Source of the DNA: Planctomycetaceae bacterium
GTDB lineage: Bacteria; Planctomycetota; Planctomycetia; Pirellulales; PALSA-1355
Direction: 5' to 3'
Length of the DNA: 15,400 bases
NCBI GenBank assembly: GCA_005773095.1
Contig: SXHT01000218.1
Coordinates: 1-15,400, forward strand
Shown piece after piece: positions 1-8,025 of the stretch (within the stretch, counting starts at the first letter, position 1; each line of letters opens with the position of its first letter). Below the pieces are notes generated by a model. The model saw nothing but the letters and a program-made list of their open reading frames with translations, was not told where the DNA came from and did not search any database. Position numbers and translations under genes: made by a program.

Positions 1-40
1 CAGCGCGTCTATCAATATATTTTTCAGCGTCATCAGAATG

Positions 41-235
41 TCAACAATTCATTCGTCGCGGACTTGATCGCAAATCGTGTGACGCCCGGCACGCCGATTG
101 AGCGCAACGGAATTCGGATGACCCCACCAGACTGTTGTACACGCCGATGGCGTACATTAAAAACAACACGGCAATGACGCCGACGACAATCAAGGCAATC
201 GTGCCGGACGAAAATTCAGCGAGGAGGAGATTCAT
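41..235 (-). pseudogene. LemA family protein, N-terminal fragment only
   Basis: The translation from the ATG at 233-235 begins with a short polar stretch, one hydrophobic segment (about residues 12-32) and then Tyr-Asn-Ser-Leu-Val at 33-37. This matches the start of LemA proteins, which have one N-terminal membrane helix followed by a long helical domain. The start is supported by AGGAG at 242-246, six bases upstream. After Val37 (about base 125) the likeness stops. A complete LemA continues with an Arg/Asn-rich helix and a conserved Arg-Arg-x-Asp-Leu-Ile-Pro-Asn motif, and none of this is seen in any of the three frames. The frame runs on as unrelated sequence to a stop near base 41. I read it as the 5' remnant of a lemA gene cut off at a junction around base 121-125. 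It could instead be a genuine short single-span protein. Confidence 0.5.
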
Positions 236-307
236 GTTCGGCTCCTGAACTGCGGGACCGGAAAAGTGACCGTGCGAAACGCCAATCGACCGTTCGCACG
301 CGAACAT

Positions 308-967
308 CTTAGAACAACCATGGTAGGCTGTCTATTACCCGATTCGCTCGCTTCCCGACAATCTTGGCGAGTTCAAGACACTGCGAGGGACTGGACGGCG
401 ACGGAGGCGCCTCCCGATTTTCGATCAACAGTCCGATGACACGGCTACGCTCAGCCGTTTTGTGGGTGACGAGGATCAGGCCGTTGGCTTTCGCTCGGCA
501 GGTCGTCGTTGGAGGTCCGCATAGCGTGCGGCGCCGAACCAAGGAGGGCACCAAGACTCGCCCGAGTGCGGCGAGTATTTTTCGCTCAAGCTTCATCACC
601 ATCACCTCGGCTTCATCACCATCACCTCGGATGGGTGAACTCGTTCAGACCGCAACCGCTGCTGCGGTCGGCCAACTTCAGGCAGGCGACGGCACGTTGC
701 ACGTCCGATTCTCAAGGTGGGGCTGGTACCCAAGCCCGCGCTTGCTTGTCGAGTAAGTTGCTGCGCCTCATGAGTTTAGAGCGGTGATGGGCGCAGCGAG
801 CCGGCTAGCGTTTTCCGCGAAAAACCGCCGAAAAATTAGCCCTTGGAACGGGTGGGCGAACCATCTAATATCCGGCACGTAGATTAGAACACATCATCGG
901 ACTGATTCTGGCTGCGCGGGAACTCTCCGGGTGGCTTGCAACGCGGGTAGCGTGAGGGAGTGAGAGA
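308..967. other. Gene-poor stretch with a 20-base tandem duplication
   Basis: No protein here can be recognised. Open frames exist on both strands (for example 364-756 plus and 309-605 minus), but none shows a familiar motif. The minus-strand frame starting near 595 is the best of them: it has GAGGTG just upstream of an ATG and would give about 95 residues, but I would not call it a gene. The stretch holds a perfect 20-base tandem duplication at 591-630 and an A/T-rich patch at 808-840 with short inverted repeats. A small inverted pair (TCTAAT at 864-869, ATTAGA at 883-888) lies about 80 bases before the MFS gene. The promoter of that gene should lie in the right-hand part, but no clear -35/-10 pair stands out. 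Confidence 0.4.
591..630. repeat. Perfect 20-bp tandem duplication
   Basis: CTTCATCACCATCACCTCGG occurs at 591-610 and again without a gap at 611-630. Twenty is not a multiple of three, so any reading frame crossing it is shifted relative to a single-copy ancestor. This fits replication slippage in non-coding or decayed DNA. Confidence 0.95.
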
Positions 968-2377
968 GTGACAGAGTCGCCACCCGACCTGGATTGCCAG
1001 CCTGTTTCACCCGGCAAATCCGTCGGTCCGTTACGTTTGAGGATGTGGCCGCTCGAAAAATCCAAGCGGGCGATCATTGTTGGCGGTTCGCTGGCGATGG
1101 CGTATACGCAGCTTACGACGTCCCCCGCCACGGTGCAGTTTACCCGTGAGCTAGGCGGCAGCAGTTTGCACATCGGGATATTGGGCGCGTTGCCGGTCGG
1201 CTTGATCTTCATGCAGTTGATTGCGGCGCTGGCGGTGCGCCGGCTGCTGTATCGCAAGCCGCTGTGGCTGGCCGTGGCGATCTGCCAACGGCTGGTGTTC
1301 TTGCCGGCGGCGCTGGGTCCCTGGCTGATGCCGAGCGTGCCCAATGCTTTTTGGTTGTGGCTTTTGATTACGTTGACTTTTGCCAACCATGCCCTGTTGC
1401 ACTTTGGCAATCCGCTTTGGCTATCCTGGATGGGCGACTACCTGCCGCATCGAGGCTTGAGCAGCTTTTGGGGCGTACGGCACTCGTCGCAGCAGTGGAC
1501 GGCGGCGGTCACTCTGCTGGTCAACTCGCTGTTTTTCCTGCACGCAACGACGGATATTCGCGCTGGGTTTGCCGGCATCATTGTGCTCGGCGCCGTGCTC
1601 GGCCTGATCGACGTGCTACTGTTCCTGCGGATCGAAGAACCGCCCGTCAGGCACCATCCATCGCCACGCGTCTGGGACGTGCTTGCCAGCCCCTTTCGCG
1701 AGCCGCGTTTTCGCAGCTTCATTGAGTTCACATGCTTCTGGCACATGGCGGCGATGGTCGGCTCACCTTTCATCAGCATGTACCTGCTGGAAGTCGTCGG
1801 TCTGGACTTGTTCCGGGTGCTTTTGCTGTGGACGATCTCGTGGGTCGGCGGGGCGCTGCTGTCAAGGCAGCTGGGCAACTGGGTGGAACGCTTCGGACAA
1901 CGGCCGGTGCTGATTTTGTGCGTGACATTCAAGAGCGTAAACATGGTGGCCATGCTCTTGTGCCCCCACGACCCGACGACCGCCTTCTGGGTCCTCGCGC
2001 CGGTCTTCGCCGCGGACGCTTTTCTGAATGCCGGCATCACGATCGCCAACAACGGCTTTCTGATCAAGAACTCACCGCGCGAGAACCGCACCATGTTCGT
2101 CGCCGCCGGCACCGCCTACGCGGGGCTGGTGGGCGGAGTGACGTCGATTGTCGCCGGAGTGCTGCTGGCATTGACGGATGGTTGGTCGCTCGAATTCCTA
2201 GGTGCGACGTGGAATCATTTCCATGGGCTGTTCGCGGTCAGTGTGTTGTTGAGGCTCGCCGCCGTCGGGTTGGCCATTCGCGTGCGCGAGCCAAGTTCCA
2301 CGGGGGCCAGGCAAGTGGCGCTCACCTTTGCCTCGGCGACGCGCAACCACGTCCGCCGTTGGCTGCGTGCGGCGTGA
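968..2377 (+). CDS. MFS-type membrane transporter
   Basis: The 469-residue product is very hydrophobic, with roughly ten to twelve membrane spans after a polar N-terminal tail of about 30 residues. Two features suggest the major facilitator superfamily. Residues 298-315 (Leu-Ser-Arg-Gln-Leu-Gly-Asn-Trp-Val-Glu-Arg-Phe-Gly-Gln-Arg-Pro) resemble the cytoplasmic loop motif G-x-x-x-D-R-x-G-R at the start of the second half. Residues 151-171 (Trp-Met-Gly-Asp-Tyr-Leu-Pro-x-Arg-Gly, then Gly-x-Arg) form the loop often seen in uncharacterised bacterial MFS permeases. The substrate cannot be told. The start is GTG; an in-frame TGA at 953-955 excludes a longer protein, and GAGGGAG at 954-960 is a good ribosome binding site seven bases away. 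An ATG at residue 26 is the alternative. The gene stands alone and converges on the kinase gene. Confidence 0.82.
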   Translation: MTESPPDLDCQPVSPGKSVGPLRLRMWPLEKSKRAIIVGGSLAMAYTQLTTSPATVQFTRELGGSSLHIGILGALPVGLIFMQLIAALAVRRLLYRKPLWLAVAICQRLVFLPAALGPWLMPSVPNAFWLWLLITLTFANHALLHFGNPLWLSWMGDYLPHRGLSSFWGVRHSSQQWTAAVTLLVNSLFFLHATTDIRAGFAGIIVLGAVLGLIDVLLFLRIEEPPVRHHPSPRVWDVLASPFREPRFRSFIEFTCFWHMAAMVGSPFISMYLLEVVGLDLFRVLLLWTISWVGGALLSRQLGNWVERFGQRPVLILCVTFKSVNMVAMLLCPHDPTTAFWVLAPVFAADAFLNAGITIANNGFLIKNSPRENRTMFVAAGTAYAGLVGGVTSIVAGVLLALTDGWSLEFLGATWNHFHGLFAVSVLLRLAAVGLAIRVREPSSTGARQVALTFASATRNHVRRWLRAA

Positions 2378-2480
2378 AGCGATAAGCGTTATTCCAACCC
2401 GATTTGCCCATGGAGCCAATTCGCCGATTGTTCTTTTCTCGGAAAATGGAATGGCTGTCAGGCCAACGGGCGTTTACCTG

Positions 2481-4835
2481 TCATTTGCGCTGTTGGGTCT
2501 CATCTTTGCGTCGTGCGAAGGTATCGCTTCGCGATCCCGTCATAAACGACTCGGTGGTTTCCGTGCCGGCCAGCGTCGATCCGGCAGGATTGACGATCTG
2601 GGCTAGCGCCGAGAGGTCATCCCGGATCGCGCGGTCGAAGTAGTAGGCCATGCCGAAGCCCACCAGACCCAATACGATGAGGAACATGATGAAGAGCTTT
2701 AAGTTGCCGCTCTCCGCCGCGCCCGCCGGGGAGAATTGTGACATCAACAGCAACGCCGCGAGAAAGGGGGCCGCGACTGCCAGCAAGTAGTAGAGCCAAA
2801 TCCGGCGGCTGAGTCCCGCAAGTTGGTCCACGTCGCTGTGTTCGGGCAATTCACGCGCGATCAGCCGCGGATAAAAATAGCGAACCCCGATGAATGTCAG
2901 AATAAAGTACGACATGGTGGTGGCGATCAACCCACACAGACACTGCGATAAAAAAAAGTGCACGATCGACGCTAGTCTCACCGGAGCATCTGCTTGCGTT
3001 CGCATGAGTGTCAGCCAGGGAGGCAAAATGATCCCACTCGCTACCCAGAGTGCAATCACCGTGACGGCCAGGTAGTCACCCAACCGTAAGCAACGTGCGC
3101 GTGTAACCGTCAAAGCACCAGCCGTAAGAGGCGGCGGATTCGGTCGTACGGCCGTAAACACAGACCACCCTATGGATAACACCGTGCCGATTCCCAAGCT
3201 GTAACACACGGTGTTGATAATCGGCACGGGCCCGCTGAAAAACTGCTCTTGCGTGACGTTAAAATCGCGCAGGATCTGCGCGACATTGTACACGATGTTA
3301 AGCACGCTCAGCACAAGGTTGACCGCCACAATCGCGACGACAACCGTTAGTGTCGGATAGTTGCCCACGATCGCGCGCCAACGCGATTGAGGCCCGTGCA
3401 ATAATTTTTGGGCGCGCGGCTGCAGGCAGATTTCGAACATGCGGGCGGCCGCTGCCGCATCGACGCGCGCCTCAAGGTTTGGCGTCAGGCACTTGCTGAG
3501 CGATTCTCGCAAACCGGCGGGACAGTCGGGCGGCAGCTTCGCGAAAGTCGGAGCATTCATGCCCGCCGTGCGCCGCGCGACCATGGTGGTCAGCATGCCG
3601 GTCCAGTTGTTCGTCGGTTTTTCGTCGGGAAACGGCCGCGATCCGGTGAGCAGTTCCCAGAGCAGCACGCCGAGCGAGTACACGTCGGCGCGGCCGTCGA
3701 GCGAATCGGGCTCCCGCTCGTGCGATGGATTGCAGGCTTCCAATTGTTCCGGCGACATGTAGGCCAGGCTGCCGCCAAAGTAGGCCGCCGGCGTGGCACC
3801 CTCCAGCTTGCTCGCAAAGCTGATGTTGAAGTCCGCGAGCTTGGGGTTGCCGTCCGCGGCAATGAGCACATTGGCTGGCTTCAAGTCGCGATGCAGCACG
3901 CCTTGCCTGTGGGCATAGGCCAGCGCCGCAGCCAGTTTCGAGCCAAGCCAGCACACCACTTGCGGCCAACTGGCGTTGGAAATCTTTTCGCGCGTCGACG
4001 AATCGGTCGGAGGTGATTCGCCACGCTCGTCCAGAACCCGATCGATGGCGTTTAAGAACTGTTGGCCGTTGCGTTGGACCGGGGCCAGTCGTTGCAGATG
4101 CTCGTGAGGACCTTCCAACGTGCCTCCGGGCACGTACTGCATGTAGAGCAGCCGTAGCTTGCGATCGGGAAGCTGCCGCTGGTCGTAGACGCGGACGATG
4201 TTCGGGTGATCGAGCTGCGCAAGCGTTTGCGGCTCCGCCCCTTTGTCGGCCGATACCTTGAGGGCCACCATCCGCTGCATCGACCGTTGCCGTGCCAGGT
4301 ACACGCAGGCAAATGCACCCTTGCCCAACTCGGTGAGCAGATCGAAATCGTCGATCTGATCACCCAGATTTATCGGCAATTGGGCGGAGCCGCGGATCAG
4401 CGTCGTGGTCACGTTCGGCGACTCGAGCTTGAGCAACCGCCGCAGCTCGGTCTCCTGCGTGGGAAACCGCTTGAAGTACGCGGCGGGCTCAACGTCGTCG
4501 CCCGCCTGGCGACGCACATGATATTCCTCGTACACCAGATCAACCGGTGCGAACCCGCTCTCGGCCATCTCGGGAAATTCGACGAGGTAGTCCTCAAGAA
4601 GCTTCGGGAACCGCTTATTCCGCCAGCGATACTCAAGATCGACCTTGACCAGCTCGCTCAGAATCAGCTTGCGAATGGCCGGTTGTTCCATCGGCACGAA
4701 GTCGCCAATCGAAGGTGGCTCAACGGCCTTGTCCCAGGCGCCGATAAACGCATCGACGCATTCCGAGAGTTGATTCCAGACGTGCGATTTGAACTCGTCC
4801 GGAGCGGAAGCGTTATCCGTCGGCGTTGTGGACAC
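2481..4835 (-). CDS. Membrane-anchored serine/threonine protein kinase
   Basis: This is a Hanks-type kinase of 784 residues from the preferred GTG start. Residues 1-160 form the acidic N-terminal region common in planctomycete kinases (Val-Asp-Leu-Glu-Tyr-Arg, Glu-Asp-Tyr, then a Gly-Asp and Arg-Phe-Pro segment). The kinase domain spans about 164-470. It has the glycine loop at 171-182 (Gly-Lys-Gly-Ala-Phe-Ala), the lysine of Val-Ala-Leu-Lys at 193, His-Arg-Asp at 315-317, and Ser-Pro-Glu-Gln in place of Ala-Pro-Glu near 361. The DFG motif is Asp-Phe-Asn at 335-337, so the metal-binding Asp is kept. An insert of about 50 residues lies before the catalytic loop. From about 495 the chain has six hydrophobic spans and a short polar tail, so the kinase domain should face the cytoplasm. 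The GTG start at 4833-4835 has GAAGGAG at 4842-4848, six bases upstream. A longer frame to 4958 would overlap the upstream gene fragment and is less likely. Confidence 0.85.
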   Translation of the reverse strand: MSTTPTDNASAPDEFKSHVWNQLSECVDAFIGAWDKAVEPPSIGDFVPMEQPAIRKLILSELVKVDLEYRWRNKRFPKLLEDYLVEFPEMAESGFAPVDLVYEEYHVRRQAGDDVEPAAYFKRFPTQETELRRLLKLESPNVTTTLIRGSAQLPINLGDQIDDFDLLTELGKGAFACVYLARQRSMQRMVALKVSADKGAEPQTLAQLDHPNIVRVYDQRQLPDRKLRLLYMQYVPGGTLEGPHEHLQRLAPVQRNGQQFLNAIDRVLDERGESPPTDSSTREKISNASWPQVVCWLGSKLAAALAYAHRQGVLHRDLKPANVLIAADGNPKLADFNISFASKLEGATPAAYFGGSLAYMSPEQLEACNPSHEREPDSLDGRADVYSLGVLLWELLTGSRPFPDEKPTNNWTGMLTTMVARRTAGMNAPTFAKLPPDCPAGLRESLSKCLTPNLEARVDAAAAARMFEICLQPRAQKLLHGPQSRWRAIVGNYPTLTVVVAIVAVNLVLSVLNIVYNVAQILRDFNVTQEQFFSGPVPIINTVCYSLGIGTVLSIGWSVFTAVRPNPPPLTAGALTVTRARCLRLGDYLAVTVIALWVASGIILPPWLTLMRTQADAPVRLASIVHFFLSQCLCGLIATTMSYFILTFIGVRYFYPRLIARELPEHSDVDQLAGLSRRIWLYYLLAVAAPFLAALLLMSQFSPAGAAESGNLKLFIMFLIVLGLVGFGMAYYFDRAIRDDLSALAQIVNPAGSTLAGTETTESFMTGSRSDTFARRKDETQQRK

Positions 4836-4918
4836 GAAAGGCTCCTTCGGAGCAGCGAGTAGCAGATTGTTGGTCGCTGGCAGCCGGACACGATCAATCG
4901 CTGGCGAACGGCTACCCG

Positions 4919-5458
4919 CTACCAGCCCGCACCCTTCGTCCTTGTCTTCACACGGCACAAGTACATTTTGCCGTTCGACTTGATATCGAGATCGTTCGGG
5001 CTATTGAATCGCTGTCCTTGGTAGTTATCCGCCAGCGTCCGTTTTCCGCCGTCGAAATTCAATCGGGAGAGCCGGCGATCGCCATGTTCGCAGGCCACGA
5101 GGCGTCCTTGGGCGTCGATCGCCAAACCGTTCGCACCCGGCTCGCCGCCATAGCTGGCAATGCCCGTGTAGCCCGCCGGCTTCATGAACAGGCTCATCCC
5201 CTCGCTGTCTTTAAACTTCATGATCGAGTTGCGTGGAATATCGCTGGAGATCAGGTAGCCGCCATCCTTGACCCACGCCGGTCCCTCGCTCCAATCGAGC
5301 CCGCTCGCCAAGACCTCGATCTTCGCATCCGCCGGCAGCAGCGAATCAATTGCGACATCCTTGCGCACGATTTTTCCGAGCACCGGCAGGTCGCCGCCGA
5401 CCGCGGGGGGCGGAGAAAGACAAAACACGGACGCAATGATCACACCAATGCCACGCAC
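4919..5458 (-). pseudogene. SMP-30/gluconolactonase-like protein, 3'-truncated
   Basis: The product has a signal peptide (about residues 1-22, ending near Ala-Val-Gly-Gly) and then the first blades of an SMP-30/gluconolactonase/LRE-type beta-propeller. Family marks are Trp-Ser-Glu-Gly-Pro-Ala-Trp, Gly-Ala-Asn-Gly-Leu-Ala, Ala-Cys-Glu-His-Gly and Asn-Ser-Pro-Asn-Asp-Leu. The Glu and Asn in these motifs are metal ligands in the family. Enzymes of this family usually have about 300 residues or more; here the likeness ends about residue 165, at Lys-Ser-Asn-Gly-Lys-Met-Tyr (near base 4966), and a stop follows 14 codons later. The second half, including the third metal-ligand Asp, is missing, and the remaining gap to the kinase gene is under 90 bases. 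I take it as an inactive 3'-deleted remnant. The start used is GTG 5456-5458 with GAGG just upstream; in-frame GTG at 5470 and TTG at 5500 are alternatives. Confidence 0.65.
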
Positions 5459-5567
5459 CTCTAGCCTCACAAAAAGCGGAAAGTTACGTAATGCCGCCAA
5501 GCGCCGGCGACTGTCTTACGCTACCGGGAGTACAGCAGACAAGTCAAGCGCCTTGATCGCTAAAGTT

Positions 5568-6701
5568 TTATGAGCCATAGCCGCCAGTCCCTCCCCCTCC
5601 CCTTCCAATCCAGCCTCTGCGGTAAAAGAACCCCAGCAGAATTGCCGTCACCACCGCCATTAGCGCGTACGCAAATGGGTAGCCGTAGTACCAATTAAGT
5701 TCCGGCATGTTCCAAGATGATTTCTCGGTGTTGAAGTTCATCCCGTAGATGCCCACGATGAACGTCAGCGGCAGGAAGATCGTCGAGATGATCGTGAGCA
5801 CCTTGATCACCTCATTCAGCCGGTTGCTTACGCTGGATAAGAACAGATCGCGCAGGTCGGCCGCCAATTCGCGATAGGTTTCCACAAGATCGATAAGCTG
5901 CACGGTGTGGTCATAGCAATCGCGCAAGAAGAGCCGCGTCTCAACCTTGATGAAGGCATTCTCGTCTCGCACCAGGATGTTGATCATTTCGCGATGCGGC
6001 CAAATCGCGCGGCGGATGGCCAGCAGGTCGGTCTTGAGTCGGTGGATCTTCTGGAGCACTTCCTGATCCGGGGTGATGGTGGATCGTTCTTCCAATTCCT
6101 CCAGACGCTCGCCAAATTGTTCGAGCACCGGGAAGTAACCATCGATCACCGCGTCGATCAGGTGATACAACAGCACATCCGGTCCACCGGTTCGGAGTCG
6201 ACCCAGACCACGTCGCAGCCGATCGCGGACCGTGTCGATGCAGTCTTTGCCCGGCCGCTCCTGAAACGTGAGCACGAAGTCGCGGCCGAGGAAGAAGCTG
6301 ATTTGCTCGGTCTCGAGCCGCTCTTCCACAAGTTGCACCATCCGGGCGGTGACAAAGGTGTTGTCACCGTACTCCTCGATTTTGGCCCGTTGATGGAGGT
6401 GCATCACATCTTCCAGGGCCAGCGGATGGAGACCAAAAAGCTGGCCAATTTGCTGAATCACCTCGTGATCGGCCAGCCCATCGACATTGACCCACAGCAC
6501 GGGACAGCGATTCAGGAATTCGCGAAGCTCATGGACGCTGTGGATCTGACGCTCGACAAGCTCGCCTGGCCCGTATGCAAATGCGCTGATCAGCGGAGGC
6601 GAAAGCGCACTCTCGGGGGCCACCTTCGGCGGCGTCTCGGTCGCTCCGGGATGGCGCTCGACCCACCGCCTGCGTTTTTGTTTGCGATGTTTATTGGACA
6701 T
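5568..6701 (-). CDS. corA: CorA family magnesium/divalent cation channel
   Basis: The 377-residue protein has the full CorA plan. After a basic N-terminal tail comes a large cytoplasmic domain with Leu-Trp-Val-Asn-Val-Asp-Gly (about 69-75), His-Pro-Leu-Ala-Leu-Glu-Asp (92-98) and Arg-Ala-Lys-Ile-Glu-Glu-Tyr (105-111). A long helical region follows, then two C-terminal membrane helices (about 301-319 and 342-360). The signature Tyr-Gly-Met-Asn-Phe lies at 319-323, just after the first helix, with Met-Pro-Glu-Leu in the outer loop (332-335). CorA proteins form homopentamers that carry Mg2+, sometimes Co2+ or Ni2+, down the gradient. The basic tail at each end, including a Gly-rich end after residue 366, is variable in the family. 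The gene starts 33 bases after the stop of the rhomboid gene and probably shares its transcript. Confidence 0.93.
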   Translation of the reverse strand: MSNKHRKQKRRRWVERHPGATETPPKVAPESALSPPLISAFAYGPGELVERQIHSVHELREFLNRCPVLWVNVDGLADHEVIQQIGQLFGLHPLALEDVMHLHQRAKIEEYGDNTFVTARMVQLVEERLETEQISFFLGRDFVLTFQERPGKDCIDTVRDRLRRGLGRLRTGGPDVLLYHLIDAVIDGYFPVLEQFGERLEELEERSTITPDQEVLQKIHRLKTDLLAIRRAIWPHREMINILVRDENAFIKVETRLFLRDCYDHTVQLIDLVETYRELAADLRDLFLSSVSNRLNEVIKVLTIISTIFLPLTFIVGIYGMNFNTEKSSWNMPELNWYYGYPFAYALMAVVTAILLGFFYRRGWIGRGGGGTGGYGS

Positions 6702-6734
6702 GCAATTGCCCCCACGTCGATTCCTGATGGGGAG

Positions 6735-7670
6735 CTATTTGGGGATCAGGCTCGGAACAAAAGCAACCATCGCTCCCACGAGCAATCCCGCGGCATGCGC
6801 AATGTTGGCGACCGGGCCGACCGCTCCGGTGAAGCAAACAACGAACCACACAAGAAACATAAAGGTGGTGCGGGAATCGAGATACGGAGACTCGCTGCGC
6901 ACCCATTCAGAGCGGATCCAACAATAACCAAACAGAGCGTAGTTGACCCCGGACATTCCACCAAAGTAGGGCCCGCCTGCCGTCTCATGCCCGAACAGAA
7001 TGAGTTCGGGGCCGCGGTAGGCATACTGTGCCAGGTTGGAGATTGCCGCGCCCGCCACCACCAAGAGCATGAATCGCACGCTGCCTCGCCGCGATTCGAT
7101 CGCGCGCCCAAACACCCAGAGCCACATCATGTTGAACAACAAGTGCAGCAAATCCATGTGGATCAAGATCGGCGTCACCAGCCGCCACAACTGGCCATGA
7201 CGGACCTCCTGGAGGCCAGGCTGGTAGCTCATGGCGTCGCCGTCCAGGTGAATCCTTGCGATAAATAAATACGGTTCCACGGGACCAAGCTGCCTGCCAA
7301 AGCCGGTCATGATCCCGATCAACACGCTGACGGTGATCAAGGTCAGGGTGACCGGTGTCGCTCGAACGACAGGCGTGGCCCAACGTTGTCGGGCATCGAT
7401 GACCTTGCCGGCGGATTTGCGCTGCGCCGCGGCTTTTTCGCGCCTCAGCGATGTGGCCTTACGCGCGGCGCCTTCGTAGCGGGGATCGGCAGGGTTCGCT
7501 TGGAATGCGGCAAACTCGGCTTTGCTTTCGGCGAGGCGGTTTTCGTCGTAAATCCAGATCGCCCATTCATCGCCCAACGTGTCCGCCTTCGCTTCGATGC
7601 CTTGCGTGAGCAGGTAATCGACCAGCCGGCAGGCGTCGGCTTGATGGGGGATGGTTCCGGCTTGTCGCAT
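6735..7670 (-). CDS. GlpG-like rhomboid intramembrane serine protease
   Basis: The 311-residue protein starts with a soluble domain (1-60) like the cytoplasmic domain of GlpG (Val-Asp-Tyr-Leu, then Glu-Trp-Ala-Ile-Trp-Ile-Tyr-Asp-Glu). A charged linker of about 40 residues follows, then a six-helix rhomboid core. Catalytic signs are Gly-Met-Ser-Gly at 238-241 (Ser240 the nucleophile) and Ala-His-Ala-Ala-Gly at 291-295 (His292, the second half of the Ser-His dyad). His171, His176 and Asn180 in helix 2 correspond to the conserved oxyanion-hole region. Trp-Arg-Leu-Val-Thr-Pro at 162-167 is the usual L1 loop motif. Rhomboids cut membrane proteins within or next to a helix; the substrates here are unknown. 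It is the third gene of a minus-strand run and lies just after an AT-rich heptad repeat. Confidence 0.92.
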   Translation of the reverse strand: MRQAGTIPHQADACRLVDYLLTQGIEAKADTLGDEWAIWIYDENRLAESKAEFAAFQANPADPRYEGAARKATSLRREKAAAQRKSAGKVIDARQRWATPVVRATPVTLTLITVSVLIGIMTGFGRQLGPVEPYLFIARIHLDGDAMSYQPGLQEVRHGQLWRLVTPILIHMDLLHLLFNMMWLWVFGRAIESRRGSVRFMLLVVAGAAISNLAQYAYRGPELILFGHETAGGPYFGGMSGVNYALFGYCWIRSEWVRSESPYLDSRTTFMFLVWFVVCFTGAVGPVANIAHAAGLLVGAMVAFVPSLIPK

Positions 7671-7675
7671 GAGGC

Positions 7676-7700
7676 AGATTCAGATTTCAGATTTTAGATT
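7676..7700. repeat. Degenerate AGATTTC heptad repeat
   Basis: Four imperfect copies of AGATTTC follow one another directly (AGATTC, AGATTTC, AGATTTT, AGATT). They fill most of the 40-base gap between the 101-residue unknown gene and the rhomboid gene, covering the place where a ribosome binding site for the rhomboid gene would lie. The AT-rich tract stands out from the GC-rich surroundings. Confidence 0.75.
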
Positions 7701-7710
7701 GCACGATCGG

Positions 7711-8016
7711 TCATTCGATTCGGATACGGTTGACACGGTTGGCGATGATCCACTCCAGCCATTCTTCCTGCTCGGCGGTGAGTTGAATCTCAGCCTGCTT
7801 GGTGCTGTCGAGCGGGGAATAGACCAGCAGCACTCCCTCGTTCAGGAAACGCCGGGCGTCGTCCAAATCAATCCAATACTCACTTTCCGGCAGTTTGGGA
7901 ACGCCGCGCTCGCCCGGCGGTGTCATGAAGTATGCCACGTCGTGCTTGAACCGCGATGGCATTTCCAGGGGGGGCAATTCAGGATGATCGACGGAGCAAA
8001 CTCGCATGTTGGTCAC
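7711..8016 (-). CDS. Hypothetical protein, 101 residues
   Basis: I do not recognise a family. The product is soluble and somewhat acidic, with no signal peptide or membrane helix. It has a central Glu-Tyr-Trp-Ile-Asp-Leu-Asp-Asp-Ala-Arg-Arg-Phe-Leu stretch (about 46-58) and a likely helical C-terminus (Thr-Ala-Glu-Gln-Glu-Glu-Trp-Leu-Glu-Trp, 80-89). It is probably real: it sits 9 bases after the flavoprotein stop and 40 bases before the rhomboid start, on the same strand, and fills the gap neatly. The start is GTG at 8014-8016, with ATG three codons further in as an alternative. The neighbourhood suggests cotranscription with the flavoprotein and rhomboid genes but says little about function. 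Confidence 0.6.
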   Translation of the reverse strand: MTNMRVCSVDHPELPPLEMPSRFKHDVAYFMTPPGERGVPKLPESEYWIDLDDARRFLNEGVLLVYSPLDSTKQAEIQLTAEQEEWLEWIIANRVNRIRIE

Positions 8017-8025
8017 CCGAGGCTC

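Noticed and set aside
1..177. Plus-strand open frame entering from the left edge
   Set aside because: It has no start in the window and no motif I recognise, and its 3' part is antisense to the lemA fragment. Too little is present to call a gene, although its first 40 codons look plausible.
309..605. Minus-strand small frame of about 95-98 codons
   Set aside because: It has a fair ribosome binding site but no recognisable family. Its start lies in a tandem duplication and plus-strand frames overlap it throughout, so the evidence is too weak.
4836..4958. Longer kinase start giving 41 extra residues
   Set aside because: It would overlap the gluconolactonase fragment, has no ribosome binding site, and the GTG at 4833-4835 has a strong one at correct spacing.
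5907..7268. Long open frame of 453 codons on the plus strand
   Set aside because: It lies antisense across corA and the rhomboid gene, both of which have clear catalytic or signature motifs. Its own product is His/Gln/Arg-rich with no recognisable motif, as expected of a shadow frame in GC-rich DNA.
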